64,000 nt of DNA, taken from NCBI RefSeq assembly GCF_002796985.1, contig NZ_PEKX01000008.1, forward strand, positions 186,001-250,000. Direction: 5' to 3'. Every line of letters starts with the position of its first letter. Within the stretch, counting starts at the first letter, position 1. The translations under genes and the position numbers were made by a program. The notes beneath the pieces were generated by a model. That model was given only the letters and a program-made list of their open reading frames with translations, made no database searches and was not told the DNA's origin. Of this stretch, positions 1 to 8,640 are shown in pieces. The DNA is from Pseudomonas sp. Its GTDB lineage: Bacteria > Pseudomonadota > Gammaproteobacteria > Pseudomonadales > Pseudomonadaceae.

Positions 1-2246
1 CCGGCACGGACATCGCCTTCCTCGGCGGTCTGATCAACTACCTGCTGGAAAACGACAAGTACCAGAAGGAATACGTGCACAACTACACCGACGTCTCCTT
101 CATCGTGAAGGAAGGCTTCGGCTTCGACGACGGGCTGTTCAACGGCTACGACGCGGAGAAGCGCACCTACCCGGACAAGTCGTCCTGGCAGTACGAGCTG
201 GGCGAGGACGGTTTCGCCAAGGTCGACCCGACCCTGACGCACCCGCGCTGCGTATTCAACCTGATGAAGCAGCACTACAGCCGCTATACGCCGGACGTGG
301 TGAGCAACATCTGCGGCACGCCCAAGGACATGATGCTCAAGGTGTGGGAAGAGATTTCCACCACCGCGGCGCCGACCAAGGTCATGACCATCATGTACGC
401 CCTGGGCTGGACCCAGCACTCGGTGGGCGCGCAGATGATCCGCACCGGCGCGATGGTCCAGCTGCTGCTGGGCAACATCGGCATGCCCGGCGGCGGCATG
501 AACGCCTTGCGCGGCCACTCCAACATCCAGGGCCTGACCGACCTGGGGCTGCTGTCCAACTCGCTGCCCGGCTACCTGACCCTGGGCATGGACGCGGAGC
601 AGGACTACAACGCCTTCATCACCAAGCGCACCAGCAAACCGCTGCGTCCGGGGCAGTTGTCCTATTGGCAGAACTATCCCAAGTTCCACGTCAGCCTGAT
701 GAAGTCCTGGTTCGGCAAGGCCGCCACCAAGGACAACAACTGGTGCTACGACTGGCTGCCCAAGCTGGACATGCCGGGTGCCGGCTACGACGTGCTGCGC
801 TACTTCGACATGATGTACCAGGGGCAGGTCAACGGTTACTTCTGCCAGGGCTTCAACCCCATCGCCTCCTTCCCCAACAAGGCCAAGGTCAGCGCCGCGC
901 TGGCCAAGCTGAAGTGGATGGTGGTGATGGACCCGCTGGCCACCGAGACCTCCGAGTTCTGGCGCAATGCCGGCGAGTTCAACGAGGTGGACAGCAAGGC
1001 GATCCAGACCACCGTGTTCCGCCTGCCCACCAGTTGTTTCGCCGAGGAGGACGGCTCCATCGTCAACTCCGGGCGCTGGTTGCAGTGGCACTGGAAGGGC
1101 GCCGAGCCGCCGGGTGAAGCGCGTACCGACATCGCCATCATGAGCGGCCTGCTGCATCGCCTGCAGGCGGCCTATCGCAAGGATGGTGGCGCGTTCCCCG
1201 ACCCGATCCTCGGGCTCGACTGGCCGTACCTGACCCCCCACGAACCCACGCCGGAGGAAATCGCCAAGGAGTACAACGGCAAGGCGCTGGCGGATATCGT
1301 CGATCCGAACAACGGCATGGTCCTGGCGAAAGCCGGCGAGCAGCTCCCCGGCTTCGCGCTGCTGCGCGACGACGGCAGCACCGCCAGCGGCTGCTGGATC
1401 TTCGCCGGCTCCTGGACGCAACTGGGAAACCAGATGGCCCGCCGCGACAACAGCGACCCCTACGCCATGGGCCAGACCCTGGGCTGGGCGTGGGCGTGGC
1501 CGGCGAACCGGCGCATCCTCTACAACCGCGCCTCGGCGGACGTCAGCGGCAAGCCGTGGGACCCGGTGAAGAAGCGCCTGGTGTGGTGGAACGGCAAGGC
1601 CTGGGGCGGCACCGACGTGCCCGACTACAAGGCCGACGTACCGCCGGAAGCGGGGATGAACCCGTTCATCATGAACCCCGAAGGCGTGGCGCGTTTCTTC
1701 GCCGTCGACAAGATGGCCGAGGGCCCGTTCCCCGAGCACTACGAGCCATTCGAGACGCCCATCGGCGTCAACCCGCTGCACAAGAACCCGCAGGCGATCA
1801 GCAGCCCGGCGGCGCGGGTGTTCAAGAACGACATGGAGCTGTTCGGCAAGGCCGACGAGTTCCCTTACGCCGCGACCACCTACCGGCTCACCGAGCACTT
1901 CCACTACTGGAGCAAGCATTGCCGTCTGAATGCCATCCTCCAGCCGGAACAGTTCGTCGAGATCGGCGAGGCGCTGGCGAAGGAACTCGGCATCAAGGCC
2001 GGCGACCGCGTGAAGGTCTCGTCCAACCGTGGCTTCATCAAGGCGGTGGCGGTGGTGACCAAGCGTATTCGTCCGCTGCAGGTCAACGGCCAGACCGTGC
2101 ACCACGTCGGCATCCCCATTCACTGGGGCTTCTCCGGGATTGCGCGCAACGGCTACCTGACCAACACCCTGACCCCCTTCGTGGGCGACGGGAATACGCA
2201 GACGCCGGAGTTCAAATCCTTCCTCGTCAACGTGGAAAAGGCGTGA
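1..2246 (+). CDS. fdnG: Formate dehydrogenase major (alpha) subunit, 3' part only
   Basis: The reading frame is open from the first full codon (base 3), so the gene runs off the left edge. About 747 residues remain of a family that is usually about 1,015. It is the molybdenum/tungsten bis-MGD subunit of the membrane-bound, periplasm-facing formate dehydrogenase, which oxidises formate to CO2. Visible signatures are the molybdopterin region with TGAMVQLLLGNIGMPGGG and LRGHSNIQG, and the C-terminal dinucleotide-binding domain around EHFHYWSKHCRLN. The Tat signal, the [4Fe-4S] cluster site and the expected in-frame UGA selenocysteine codon would lie in the missing part, so Sec use is inferred from the adjacent selA, selB and selC. 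It is followed 8 bases later by fdnH. The GTG at base 75 is internal and not the real start. Confidence 0.96.
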   Translation, partial: GTDIAFLGGLINYLLENDKYQKEYVHNYTDVSFIVKEGFGFDDGLFNGYDAEKRTYPDKSSWQYELGEDGFAKVDPTLTHPRCVFNLMKQHYSRYTPDVVSNICGTPKDMMLKVWEEISTTAAPTKVMTIMYALGWTQHSVGAQMIRTGAMVQLLLGNIGMPGGGMNALRGHSNIQGLTDLGLLSNSLPGYLTLGMDAEQDYNAFITKRTSKPLRPGQLSYWQNYPKFHVSLMKSWFGKAATKDNNWCYDWLPKLDMPGAGYDVLRYFDMMYQGQVNGYFCQGFNPIASFPNKAKVSAALAKLKWMVVMDPLATETSEFWRNAGEFNEVDSKAIQTTVFRLPTSCFAEEDGSIVNSGRWLQWHWKGAEPPGEARTDIAIMSGLLHRLQAAYRKDGGAFPDPILGLDWPYLTPHEPTPEEIAKEYNGKALADIVDPNNGMVLAKAGEQLPGFALLRDDGSTASGCWIFAGSWTQLGNQMARRDNSDPYAMGQTLGWAWAWPANRRILYNRASADVSGKPWDPVKKRLVWWNGKAWGGTDVPDYKADVPPEAGMNPFIMNPEGVARFFAVDKMAEGPFPEHYEPFETPIGVNPLHKNPQAISSPAARVFKNDMELFGKADEFPYAATTYRLTEHFHYWSKHCRLNAILQPEQFVEIGEALAKELGIKAGDRVKVSSNRGFIKAVAVVTKRIRPLQVNGQTVHHVGIPIHWGFSGIARNGYLTNTLTPFVGDGNTQTPEFKSFLVNVEKA

Positions 2247-2254
2247 GGTGAAGC

Positions 2255-3187
2255 ATGAGTAGTCAAGACATCTACGCCCGCTCCGCCACCACCACGCCGT
2301 CGCCTTCGGTGCGGCACGAGGAGGAAGTGGCCAAGCTGATCGACGTGTCCAAGTGCATCGGTTGCAAGGCCTGCCAGGTCGCCTGCTCGGAATGGAACGA
2401 GCTGCGCGACGAGGTGGGCCACAACCACGGCACCTACGACAACCCGATCGACCTCACGGACCAGTCCTGGACGGTCATGCGCTTCACCGAGTATGAGAAC
2501 CCCGCCGGCCACCTGGAGTGGCTGATCCGCAAGGACGGCTGCATGCACTGCGACGAACCCGGCTGCCTGAAGGCCTGCCCGAGCCCCGGCGCGATCGTGA
2601 AGTACGCCAACGGCATCGTCGACTTCAACCAGGACCACTGCATCGGCTGCGGCTACTGCATCACCGGCTGCCCGTTCAACATCCCGCGCATCTCGCAGAA
2701 GGACCACAAGGCGTACAAGTGCACCCTGTGTTCCGACCGCGTGGCGGTGGGCATGGAGCCGGCCTGCGTGAAGACCTGTCCGACCGGCGCCATCGTCTTC
2801 GGCACCAAGGAGGACATGAAGGAGCACGCCGCCGAGCGCATCGAGGACCTCAAGTCGCGCGGCTTCGAGAACGCTGGCCTGTATGACCCGAAAGGCGTGG
2901 GCGGCACTCATGTGATGTACGTGCTGCACCACAACGACCAGCCCTCGCTGTACGCCGGCCTGCCCGACAAGCCGGCGATCAGCCCGATGGTCAGCCTGTG
3001 GAAAGGCCTCAGCAAACCGCTCGGCCTGCTGGCCATGGCGGGCGTGGTGCTGGCCGGGTTCTTCCACTACACCCGCATCGGCCCCAACCGGGTCGAGGAG
3101 GATGAGGAAGGCGGGCCAGACCCCGAGGCGCCGGTGCACAAGGTCGACCCTTCGGTGCATGACTATGATCCGCGTGATCCCCGCTGA
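2255..3187 (+). CDS. fdnH: Formate dehydrogenase iron-sulfur (beta) subunit
   Basis: This 310-aa electron-transfer subunit passes electrons from FdnG to the cytochrome b subunit. Four ferredoxin-type cysteine clusters are visible: CIGCKACQVAC near residue 34, CMHCDEPGCLKAC near 97, CIGCGYCITGC near 130, and a CTLC...CVKTC set near 157-175, matching the four [4Fe-4S] clusters of FdnH. One transmembrane helix near residues 252-270 anchors it, and the C-terminus is acidic. The start ATG follows the fdnG stop by 8 bases with GAGGTGAAGC as ribosome site. It is full length for the family. Confidence 0.97.
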   Translation: MSSQDIYARSATTTPSPSVRHEEEVAKLIDVSKCIGCKACQVACSEWNELRDEVGHNHGTYDNPIDLTDQSWTVMRFTEYENPAGHLEWLIRKDGCMHCDEPGCLKACPSPGAIVKYANGIVDFNQDHCIGCGYCITGCPFNIPRISQKDHKAYKCTLCSDRVAVGMEPACVKTCPTGAIVFGTKEDMKEHAAERIEDLKSRGFENAGLYDPKGVGGTHVMYVLHHNDQPSLYAGLPDKPAISPMVSLWKGLSKPLGLLAMAGVVLAGFFHYTRIGPNRVEEDEEGGPDPEAPVHKVDPSVHDYDPRDPR

Positions 3188-3244
3188 CTGACTTCCGCCC
3201 TCCTCGCGGGGAGGGTGGATTAGGGCAGCAAGGAGCCCGACGAC

Positions 3245-3871
3245 ATGAAAAAAGATATCCAGCGCTACAACGCCAACGAACGGAGCAACCACTGGATGGT
3301 GGCCATTCTGTTCTTCCTCGCCGGCCTCTCGGGGCTGGCGCTGTTCCACCCGGCCATGTTCTGGCTGACCAACCTGTTTGGCGGTGGTCCGTGGACGCGC
3401 ATTCTCCATCCCTTCCTCGGGGTGGCGATGTTTCTGTTCTTCCTCGGCCTGGTGATCCGCTTCGCCCACCACAACCTGGTGGAAAAGCGCGACGTGCAGT
3501 GGCTCAAGCAATGGCGCGACGTGGTGACCAACCGCGAGGAAAACCTCCCGGAAGTCGGCCGCTACAACGCCGGGCAGAAGCTGCTGTTCTGGACCCTGCT
3601 GCTGTGCATGCTGGTGCTGTTGGTGACCGGTTTCGTGATGTGGCGTGCCTACTTCAGCCACTTCTTCGGTATCGACCTGATCCGTATCGCCTCGCTGCTG
3701 CATGCCTTTGCCGCCTTCGTGCTCATCTGCAGCATCCTGGTGCACATCTACGCCGGCATCTGGGTGAAGGGCTCGATGGGCGCCATGCTCTACGGCTGGG
3801 TCAGCCGCGGCTGGGCGCGCAAGCACCATGCGGCGTGGCTCAAGGACGTGGACAAGGGCAAGGGTCACTGA
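3245..3871 (+). CDS. fdnI: Formate dehydrogenase cytochrome b556 (gamma) subunit
   Basis: A 208-aa integral membrane protein with four hydrophobic helices and histidines suited to bind two b hemes (NERSNHWM near residue 17, the ILHP, LLHAF and LVHIYAGIW regions). It takes electrons from FdnH and reduces quinone. The start has a clear AAGGAG site 57 bases after fdnH. It closes the structural operon. A GC-rich stem follows before fdhE. Confidence 0.96.
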   Translation: MKKDIQRYNANERSNHWMVAILFFLAGLSGLALFHPAMFWLTNLFGGGPWTRILHPFLGVAMFLFFLGLVIRFAHHNLVEKRDVQWLKQWRDVVTNREENLPEVGRYNAGQKLLFWTLLLCMLVLLVTGFVMWRAYFSHFFGIDLIRIASLLHAFAAFVLICSILVHIYAGIWVKGSMGAMLYGWVSRGWARKHHAAWLKDVDKGKGH

Positions 3872-3930
3872 CCTGCAACGCTGCTGAAATGAATGCCGGC
3901 TGACACGGGAGTGCCAGCCGGCACGGACAG

Positions 3931-3966
3931 TCCCCTCTCCCACCGGGAGAGGGCTAGGGTGAGGGG
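3931..3966 (+). repeat. Palindromic intergenic repeat, CCCTCTCCC/GGGAGAGGG family (family D)
   Basis: A hairpin with arms CCCTCTCCC and GGGAGAGGG followed by TAGGGTGAGGGGC sits between fdnI and fdhE. The same motif recurs near 14602, 14683, 23198, 23277, 32199, 32338 and 45919, in either orientation. It could attenuate readthrough into fdhE, but it has no long T run of its own. Confidence 0.75.
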
Positions 3967-4005
3967 CTTTTTCGGCCCCGAACCCCCATCAACAAGGAGT
4001 CCTGC

Positions 4006-4938
4006 GTGTCAGGCCGAATTCTCGAACCCGGGCAGATCGAAGCTGCCGCCAACATCCCTCCGCTATTCAACCTGCCATCCCCCGATCTGTTCTCCCGCCG
4101 CGCCGCGCGCTTGCGTGAACTGGCACCGGGCAACCCCCTGCAGGGTTACCTCGAACTGATTGCCGGCGTCTGCGACGCTCAACAGACGCTGCTGGAGCGC
4201 AAACTGTTCCTGCCCACGCCGGACGCCGCCGCGCTGGCCCGCAGCCGCGAGCACCGCATGCCGCCGCTGGCCTACGAGGTGCTGGTACGCGAAGGTGCGT
4301 GGCTGCCGCTGCTCGACGCCTTCCTCGACGCCTATGAAGTCACCGCCAACCCGGCCGTGGTCGAGGCCCTGAAGGCCCTGCGCAACGCCGACTCCGGCCA
4401 GCGCAAGGCCTGGGCGCTGGGCCTGCTCAATGGCCAGTTCGACCTGCTGCCACCGGCGCTGGTGCCGTTCCTCGGTGCCGTGCTGCAAGTCGCCTTCAGC
4501 CAGATGTTGCTGGCGCTGCCCGACGACAGCCTGGCGGAAACCGACAGCACGACCCTTTGCCCGGCCTGCGGCGCGCCGCCGGTGGCGGGAATGATCCGCC
4601 AGGAAGGCAAGTTCGCCGGCCTGCGCTACCTGTCGTGCTCGTTGTGTTCCTGCGAATGGCACTACGTGCGCGTGAAGTGCAGCCACTGCGCCGAGAGCAA
4701 GGGCCTGAGCTACTACTCGCTGCAGCGTGAAGGCGTTGCCAGCGACCAGGCGCCGCTCAAGGCCGAGACCTGCCCCGGCTGCCAGTCCTACCTCAAGCAG
4801 TTCTACCTGCAGCACGACAAGCTCGCCGAGGCCCAGGCGGACGACCTGGCCAGCCTCGCGCTGGACATCCGCCTGGCCGAGGACGGCTACCTGCGCACCG
4901 CGCCGAACCTCCTGCTGGCACCAGGCGGCTCTTCGTAG
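4006..4938 (+). CDS. fdhE: Formate dehydrogenase accessory/maturation protein FdhE
   Basis: A 310-aa cytoplasmic protein needed for active formate dehydrogenase, matching FdhE in length and in its C-terminal cysteine pairs: CPAC near residue 185, CSLCSC near 211, CSHC near 226 and CPGC near 258, which in FdhE bind iron in a rubredoxin-like fold. GTG is chosen as start because AAGGAGT lies 6 bases upstream. The stop codon TAG falls inside the GTAGGAT end of a dispersed palindromic repeat, so the insertion of that repeat may define the gene's 3' end. Confidence 0.95.
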   Translation: MSGRILEPGQIEAAANIPPLFNLPSPDLFSRRAARLRELAPGNPLQGYLELIAGVCDAQQTLLERKLFLPTPDAAALARSREHRMPPLAYEVLVREGAWLPLLDAFLDAYEVTANPAVVEALKALRNADSGQRKAWALGLLNGQFDLLPPALVPFLGAVLQVAFSQMLLALPDDSLAETDSTTLCPACGAPPVAGMIRQEGKFAGLRYLSCSLCSCEWHYVRVKCSHCAESKGLSYYSLQREGVASDQAPLKAETCPGCQSYLKQFYLQHDKLAEAQADDLASLALDIRLAEDGYLRTAPNLLLAPGGSS

Positions 4939-5016
4939 GATGTGGTGGAGCGCAGCGATACCCATCAAGCCCAGTACCGCGACAGCATGGGTATCGCTTC
5001 GCTCCACCCATCCTAC
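4935..5016. repeat. Palindromic repeat, GTAGGATG...GGAGCGCAGCGATACCCAT family (family C)
   Basis: Inverted arms reading about 30 bases each (GGAGCGCAGCGATACCCATC and its near complement GATGGGTATCGCTTCGCTCC, with outer GTAGGAT/ATCCTAC) flank a short spacer. A second copy lies at 26448-26528. This copy overlaps the fdhE stop codon. Confidence 0.85.
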
Positions 5017-5032
5017 AAAGGCATAGCCACGC

Positions 5033-5117
5033 AGGGCGGATAACGCGGAACGCGTTATGCGCCGCCGGCCTCAAGTCGAGGTAGCCGGTGGATAACCGCA
5101 AGCGGTTATTCGCCCTA
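5033..5117. repeat. Palindromic repeat, GGGCGGATAACG family (family B)
   Basis: Two hairpin units (GGATAACGCG...CGCGTTATGCGCC and GGATAACCGC...GCGGTTATTCGCCC) make an imperfect array ending CGCCCTAC. Related copies are at 23100, 26332, 33259 and 53777. This one lies directly after a family C copy. Confidence 0.8.
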
Positions 5118-5137
5118 CACTGACCCAAGCCATCGTC

Positions 5138-5177
5138 CCCAGCACATTGCTCCCAGCACATTGCTCCCAGCACAAGG
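5138..5177 (+). repeat. 14-bp tandem repeat in the selA leader
   Basis: CCCAGCACATTGCT occurs twice head to tail and is followed by a partial third copy CCCAGCACAAGG, just 8 bases before the selA ATG. It probably arose by slippage. No regulatory role is evident. Confidence 0.8.
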
Positions 5178-5184
5178 TTCGTCC

Positions 5185-6591
5185 ATGACCTCGGTACGCT
5201 TGCCCTCCATCGACCGCCTGCTGCGCAGCCCGGCCTGCCAGCCGCTGCAGCAACGCTATGGCCGCGAGGCCCTGCTCAAGACCCTGCGTGACCTGCTCGA
5301 CGAACTGCGCGAGCCCGCGCGCCACGGCCAACTGGCCGCCGTCGAACTGGAAGAAGCCGTGCTCGCCGGCCGCGCTGGCGAACGCCTTGCCGCGCACCAC
5401 GCCAGCCGGGTGCGCCGCGTGTTCAACCTCACCGGCACCGTGTTGCACACCAACCTCGGTCGCGCCTTGCTGCCCGAAGAAGCCATCGAAGCGATCACGC
5501 TGGCCGCGCGCTACCCGCTCAACCTCGAATTCGACCTGGCCACCGGCAAGCGTGGCGACCGTGACGACCTCATCACCGGGCTGATCCGTGAACTCACCGG
5601 CGCCGAAGCCGTCACCGTGGTCAACAACAACGCCGCCGCCGTGCTGCTGGCACTCAACAGCCTGGGCGCGCGCAAGGAAGGCATCATCTCCCGCGGCGAG
5701 CTGATCGAGATCGGTGGCGCCTTCCGCATCCCCGACATCATGTCCCGCGCCGGCGTGAAGCTGGTCGAGGTGGGCACCACCAACCGCACCCACGCCAAGG
5801 ACTACGAAGCCGTGATCGGCCCGCGCTCCGGCCTGCTGATGCGCGTACACACCAGCAACTACAGCGTGCAGGGCTTCACCGCCAGCGTCGCCACCCCGCA
5901 GCTCGCGCAGATCGCCTACACCCACGGCCTGCCGCTGCTGGAGGACCTGGGCAGCGGTACCCTGGTCGACCTCACCCGCTGGGGCCTGCCCAAGGAACCG
6001 ACGGTGCAGGAAGCCCTGCGCGACGGCGCCGACATCGTCACCTTCAGCGGCGACAAGCTACTCGGCGGCCCGCAGGCCGGGCTGATTCTCGGCAGCAAGG
6101 AACTGATCGGGCGGATCAAGAAGAACCCGCTCAAGCGCGCGCTGCGGGTGGACAAGCTGACCCTCGCCGCACTGGAGGCCGTGCTCAACCTCTACCGCGA
6201 CCCCGACCGCCTCGCCGAACGCCTCACCAGCCTGCGCCTGCTCAGCCGCCCGCAAGCCGACATCCGCGTCCAGGCCCAGCGCCTGGCGCCTGCTTTGGCA
6301 GCGCTGCTGGGCGAACGCTGGAGCGTCAGTGCCGTGGACGCCTTAGGCATGATCGGCAGCGGCGCCCAGCCGGTCGCGCGGCTGCCCAGCGCTGCGCTCT
6401 GCCTGCGCCCGAACCAGCCCAAACGCCAGCGCGGTCGCGCGCTGCTGGACCTGGAAGAACGCCTGCGCTGCCTGCCGATCCCGGTGCTCGGTCGCATCGA
6501 CGACGACGCCCTCTGGCTCGACCTGCGCCAGCTCGACGACGAGCCCGGCTTCGTCGCGCAACTGCCGCTGCTGGCCGAGGGCGACGCGTGA
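5185..6591 (+). CDS. selA: L-seryl-tRNA(Sec) selenium transferase SelA
   Basis: A 468-aa PLP enzyme that converts Ser-tRNA(Sec) to Sec-tRNA(Sec) using selenophosphate. The PLP-lysine region FSGDKLLGGPQAG near residue 290 is intact, as is the upstream TGTVLHTNLGRA region typical of SelA. ATG at 5185 is preferred over an upstream TTG (5161) because it matches the family N-terminus and has AAGG upstream. Its stop overlaps the selB start (GTGA), so the two genes are translationally coupled. Confidence 0.96.
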   Translation: MTSVRLPSIDRLLRSPACQPLQQRYGREALLKTLRDLLDELREPARHGQLAAVELEEAVLAGRAGERLAAHHASRVRRVFNLTGTVLHTNLGRALLPEEAIEAITLAARYPLNLEFDLATGKRGDRDDLITGLIRELTGAEAVTVVNNNAAAVLLALNSLGARKEGIISRGELIEIGGAFRIPDIMSRAGVKLVEVGTTNRTHAKDYEAVIGPRSGLLMRVHTSNYSVQGFTASVATPQLAQIAYTHGLPLLEDLGSGTLVDLTRWGLPKEPTVQEALRDGADIVTFSGDKLLGGPQAGLILGSKELIGRIKKNPLKRALRVDKLTLAALEAVLNLYRDPDRLAERLTSLRLLSRPQADIRVQAQRLAPALAALLGERWSVSAVDALGMIGSGAQPVARLPSAALCLRPNQPKRQRGRALLDLEERLRCLPIPVLGRIDDDALWLDLRQLDDEPGFVAQLPLLAEGDA

Positions 6592-8510
6592 TAGTCGGAA
6601 CCGCCGGGCACATCGACCACGGCAAGACCTCGCTGCTGCGTGCCCTCACCGGCGTCGCCGGCGACCGCCGCCCGGCCGAGCGCGAGCGCGGCATCACCAT
6701 CGACCTCGGTTACGTCTACGCCGACCTAGGGGAGGGCGCGCTCACCGGCTTCATCGACGTGCCGGGGCACGAGCGCTTCGTTCACAACATGCTCGCCGGA
6801 GCCAGTGGCATCGACCTGGTGTTGCTGGTGGTGGCGGCCGACGACGGCGTAATGCCGCAGACTCGCGAACACCTGGCCATCGTCGAACTGCTCGGCATCC
6901 GCCGCGCCATCGTTGCGTTGACCAAGGCGGATCGCGTACCCGCCGAGCGAGTCGAGCAGGCGGTTGGTGAAGTGCGGGAGCTGCTGGCGGCCGGGCCGCT
7001 GGCGGGTGCGCCTATCTTCCCGGTTTCCAGCGTCAGCGGAGACGGTATCGAGGCGTTGCGTGAAGCGCTTGCCGAAGCAGCCCGAGACACCCGCGAGCGT
7101 GCGGCAAATGGTGGATTCCGTTTGGCGGTGGACCGCGCCTTCAGTGTCAGCGGTGCTGGCGTCGTCGTCACCGGAACGGCCTTTGCTGGCACCGTGAAGG
7201 TCGGTGATGAACTGCTGCTGGGTAATGCCGGTCGTCGCGTTCGCGTGCGTGGCCTGCACGCGCAGAACCGCGAAGCGCAGCAGGCGCATGCCGGCCAGCG
7301 CGTGGCGGTAAACATCGCAGGTGAGCGCCTGAGTCTCGAACAGATTCATCGGGGCGACTGGCTGATCGCTGCCGAGCTTCACGCACCCACCACGCGTATC
7401 GATATCGACCTGCACCTGTTGCCCAGCGAAACTCGCAATTTCGCCCACTGGACGCCAGTACATGTCCACCTCGGCGCGCAGGACGTCACCGGCCGCGTCG
7501 CGCTGCTCGAAGGCGAACGCCTGCAACCCGGCGAGCGCGCCTTTGCGCAGCTGGTACTGAATGTGCCCAGCCATGCCGTGCAGGGCGACCACCTGGTGCT
7601 ACGCGACCAGTCCGCGCAGCGCACCCTCGGTGGCGGGCGCGTGCTTGATCCAAGTGCCCCGGCGCGCAACCGGCGCAGCCCGGAGCGCCTGGAGCAACTG
7701 CGCGCCCTGCAAGGTGACAGTCTCGAAAGCGCCTTGCCCACCCTGCTGGCCCACGCCAGCAATGGCCTCGATCCCGCGCTGCTGGCGCGTCAGTTCAACC
7801 GCCCGCGCGAGGGCTGGCAGTTGCCTGGCGCACTGGTCGAAATCCACACCCGGCTCGGCGCGCGACTGTTCGCCGCCGAACGCTGGTCCACGCTGCAACA
7901 GCAACTGCTCGCTGCCCTGCAACGCTTCCACGCCGGAGCTCCCGACGAGCTCGGCCCCGACCGCGACCGCCTGCGCCGCTACGCTTTTTCGCAACTGGAA
8001 CGGCCGGTCTTCATCGCCCTGCTGGAAAGCCTGCTGGCGACAGAACAGGTCGACAACAGCGGCCCCTGGCTGCACCTGCCTGATCACCGCGTGCAGCTGG
8101 GCGAAGCCGACGAACAACTGCGCGAACGCCTCTGGCCGTTACTCCTGGCCGGCGCCTTCGACCCGCCCTGGGTACGCGACCTTGCCCGCGAACTGAAGGC
8201 GGAGGAGGGCGACGTGCGCCTGCTACTGCGCAAGCTCGCCCGCCTGGGCCAACTGCACCAGGTGGTGAAAGACCTGTTCTACCCCGAACAGACCCTGCGC
8301 CAACTCGCCGGCCACGCGATGCACCTGCGCGACGAAGCCGGCATCATCCGCGCCGCCGCCTTCCGCGACCGCATCGGCATCGGCCGTAAGCGCTGCATCC
8401 AGTTGCTGGAGTACTTCGACCGCATCGGCTTCACCCGCCGCTTTGGCAATGAGCGGCGGATCAGAGAGGATTCGGCGCTGGCGCAGTCGACCGCTGTAGA
8501 AACTGTCTGA
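6588..8510 (+). CDS. selB: Selenocysteine-specific elongation factor SelB
   Basis: A 640-aa GTPase that brings Sec-tRNA(Sec) to UGA codons carrying a SECIS hairpin. G1 GHIDHGKTS starts at residue 7, G3 is DVPGHE near residue 64 and G4 is TKAD near 110. Beta-barrel domains follow, and the last 250 residues or so are the winged-helix repeats that bind SECIS RNA. The GTG start overlaps the selA stop. With selA and selC this gives the decoding branch; selD is not in the window. Confidence 0.96.
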   Translation: MIVGTAGHIDHGKTSLLRALTGVAGDRRPAERERGITIDLGYVYADLGEGALTGFIDVPGHERFVHNMLAGASGIDLVLLVVAADDGVMPQTREHLAIVELLGIRRAIVALTKADRVPAERVEQAVGEVRELLAAGPLAGAPIFPVSSVSGDGIEALREALAEAARDTRERAANGGFRLAVDRAFSVSGAGVVVTGTAFAGTVKVGDELLLGNAGRRVRVRGLHAQNREAQQAHAGQRVAVNIAGERLSLEQIHRGDWLIAAELHAPTTRIDIDLHLLPSETRNFAHWTPVHVHLGAQDVTGRVALLEGERLQPGERAFAQLVLNVPSHAVQGDHLVLRDQSAQRTLGGGRVLDPSAPARNRRSPERLEQLRALQGDSLESALPTLLAHASNGLDPALLARQFNRPREGWQLPGALVEIHTRLGARLFAAERWSTLQQQLLAALQRFHAGAPDELGPDRDRLRRYAFSQLERPVFIALLESLLATEQVDNSGPWLHLPDHRVQLGEADEQLRERLWPLLLAGAFDPPWVRDLARELKAEEGDVRLLLRKLARLGQLHQVVKDLFYPEQTLRQLAGHAMHLRDEAGIIRAAAFRDRIGIGRKRCIQLLEYFDRIGFTRRFGNERRIREDSALAQSTAVETV

Positions 8511-8565
8511 ACTCCCGTTCCCCACGCCCCTCGATAGCCCTGTTCACCACTGGGGAGTGGGTCCA

Positions 8566-8640
8566 ATGAGCTCCTGGCGGATTCTGCTGTTCATCGCCGT
8601 CACCCGGATCGCCGTCGTGCTGGACCGGGGCAAGCGTTAG
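8566..8640 (+). CDS. Possible 24-aa hydrophobic small protein
   Basis: A short frame reads MSSWRILLFIAVTRIAV then ends in DRGKR and TAG, giving one hydrophobic stretch and a basic tail. GGGGAG lies upstream of the ATG. It ends four bases inside the 3' end of the convergent hydrolase gene. It may be a small membrane peptide downstream of selB or chance. No family is recognised. Confidence 0.25.
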   Translation: MSSWRILLFIAVTRIAVVLDRGKR

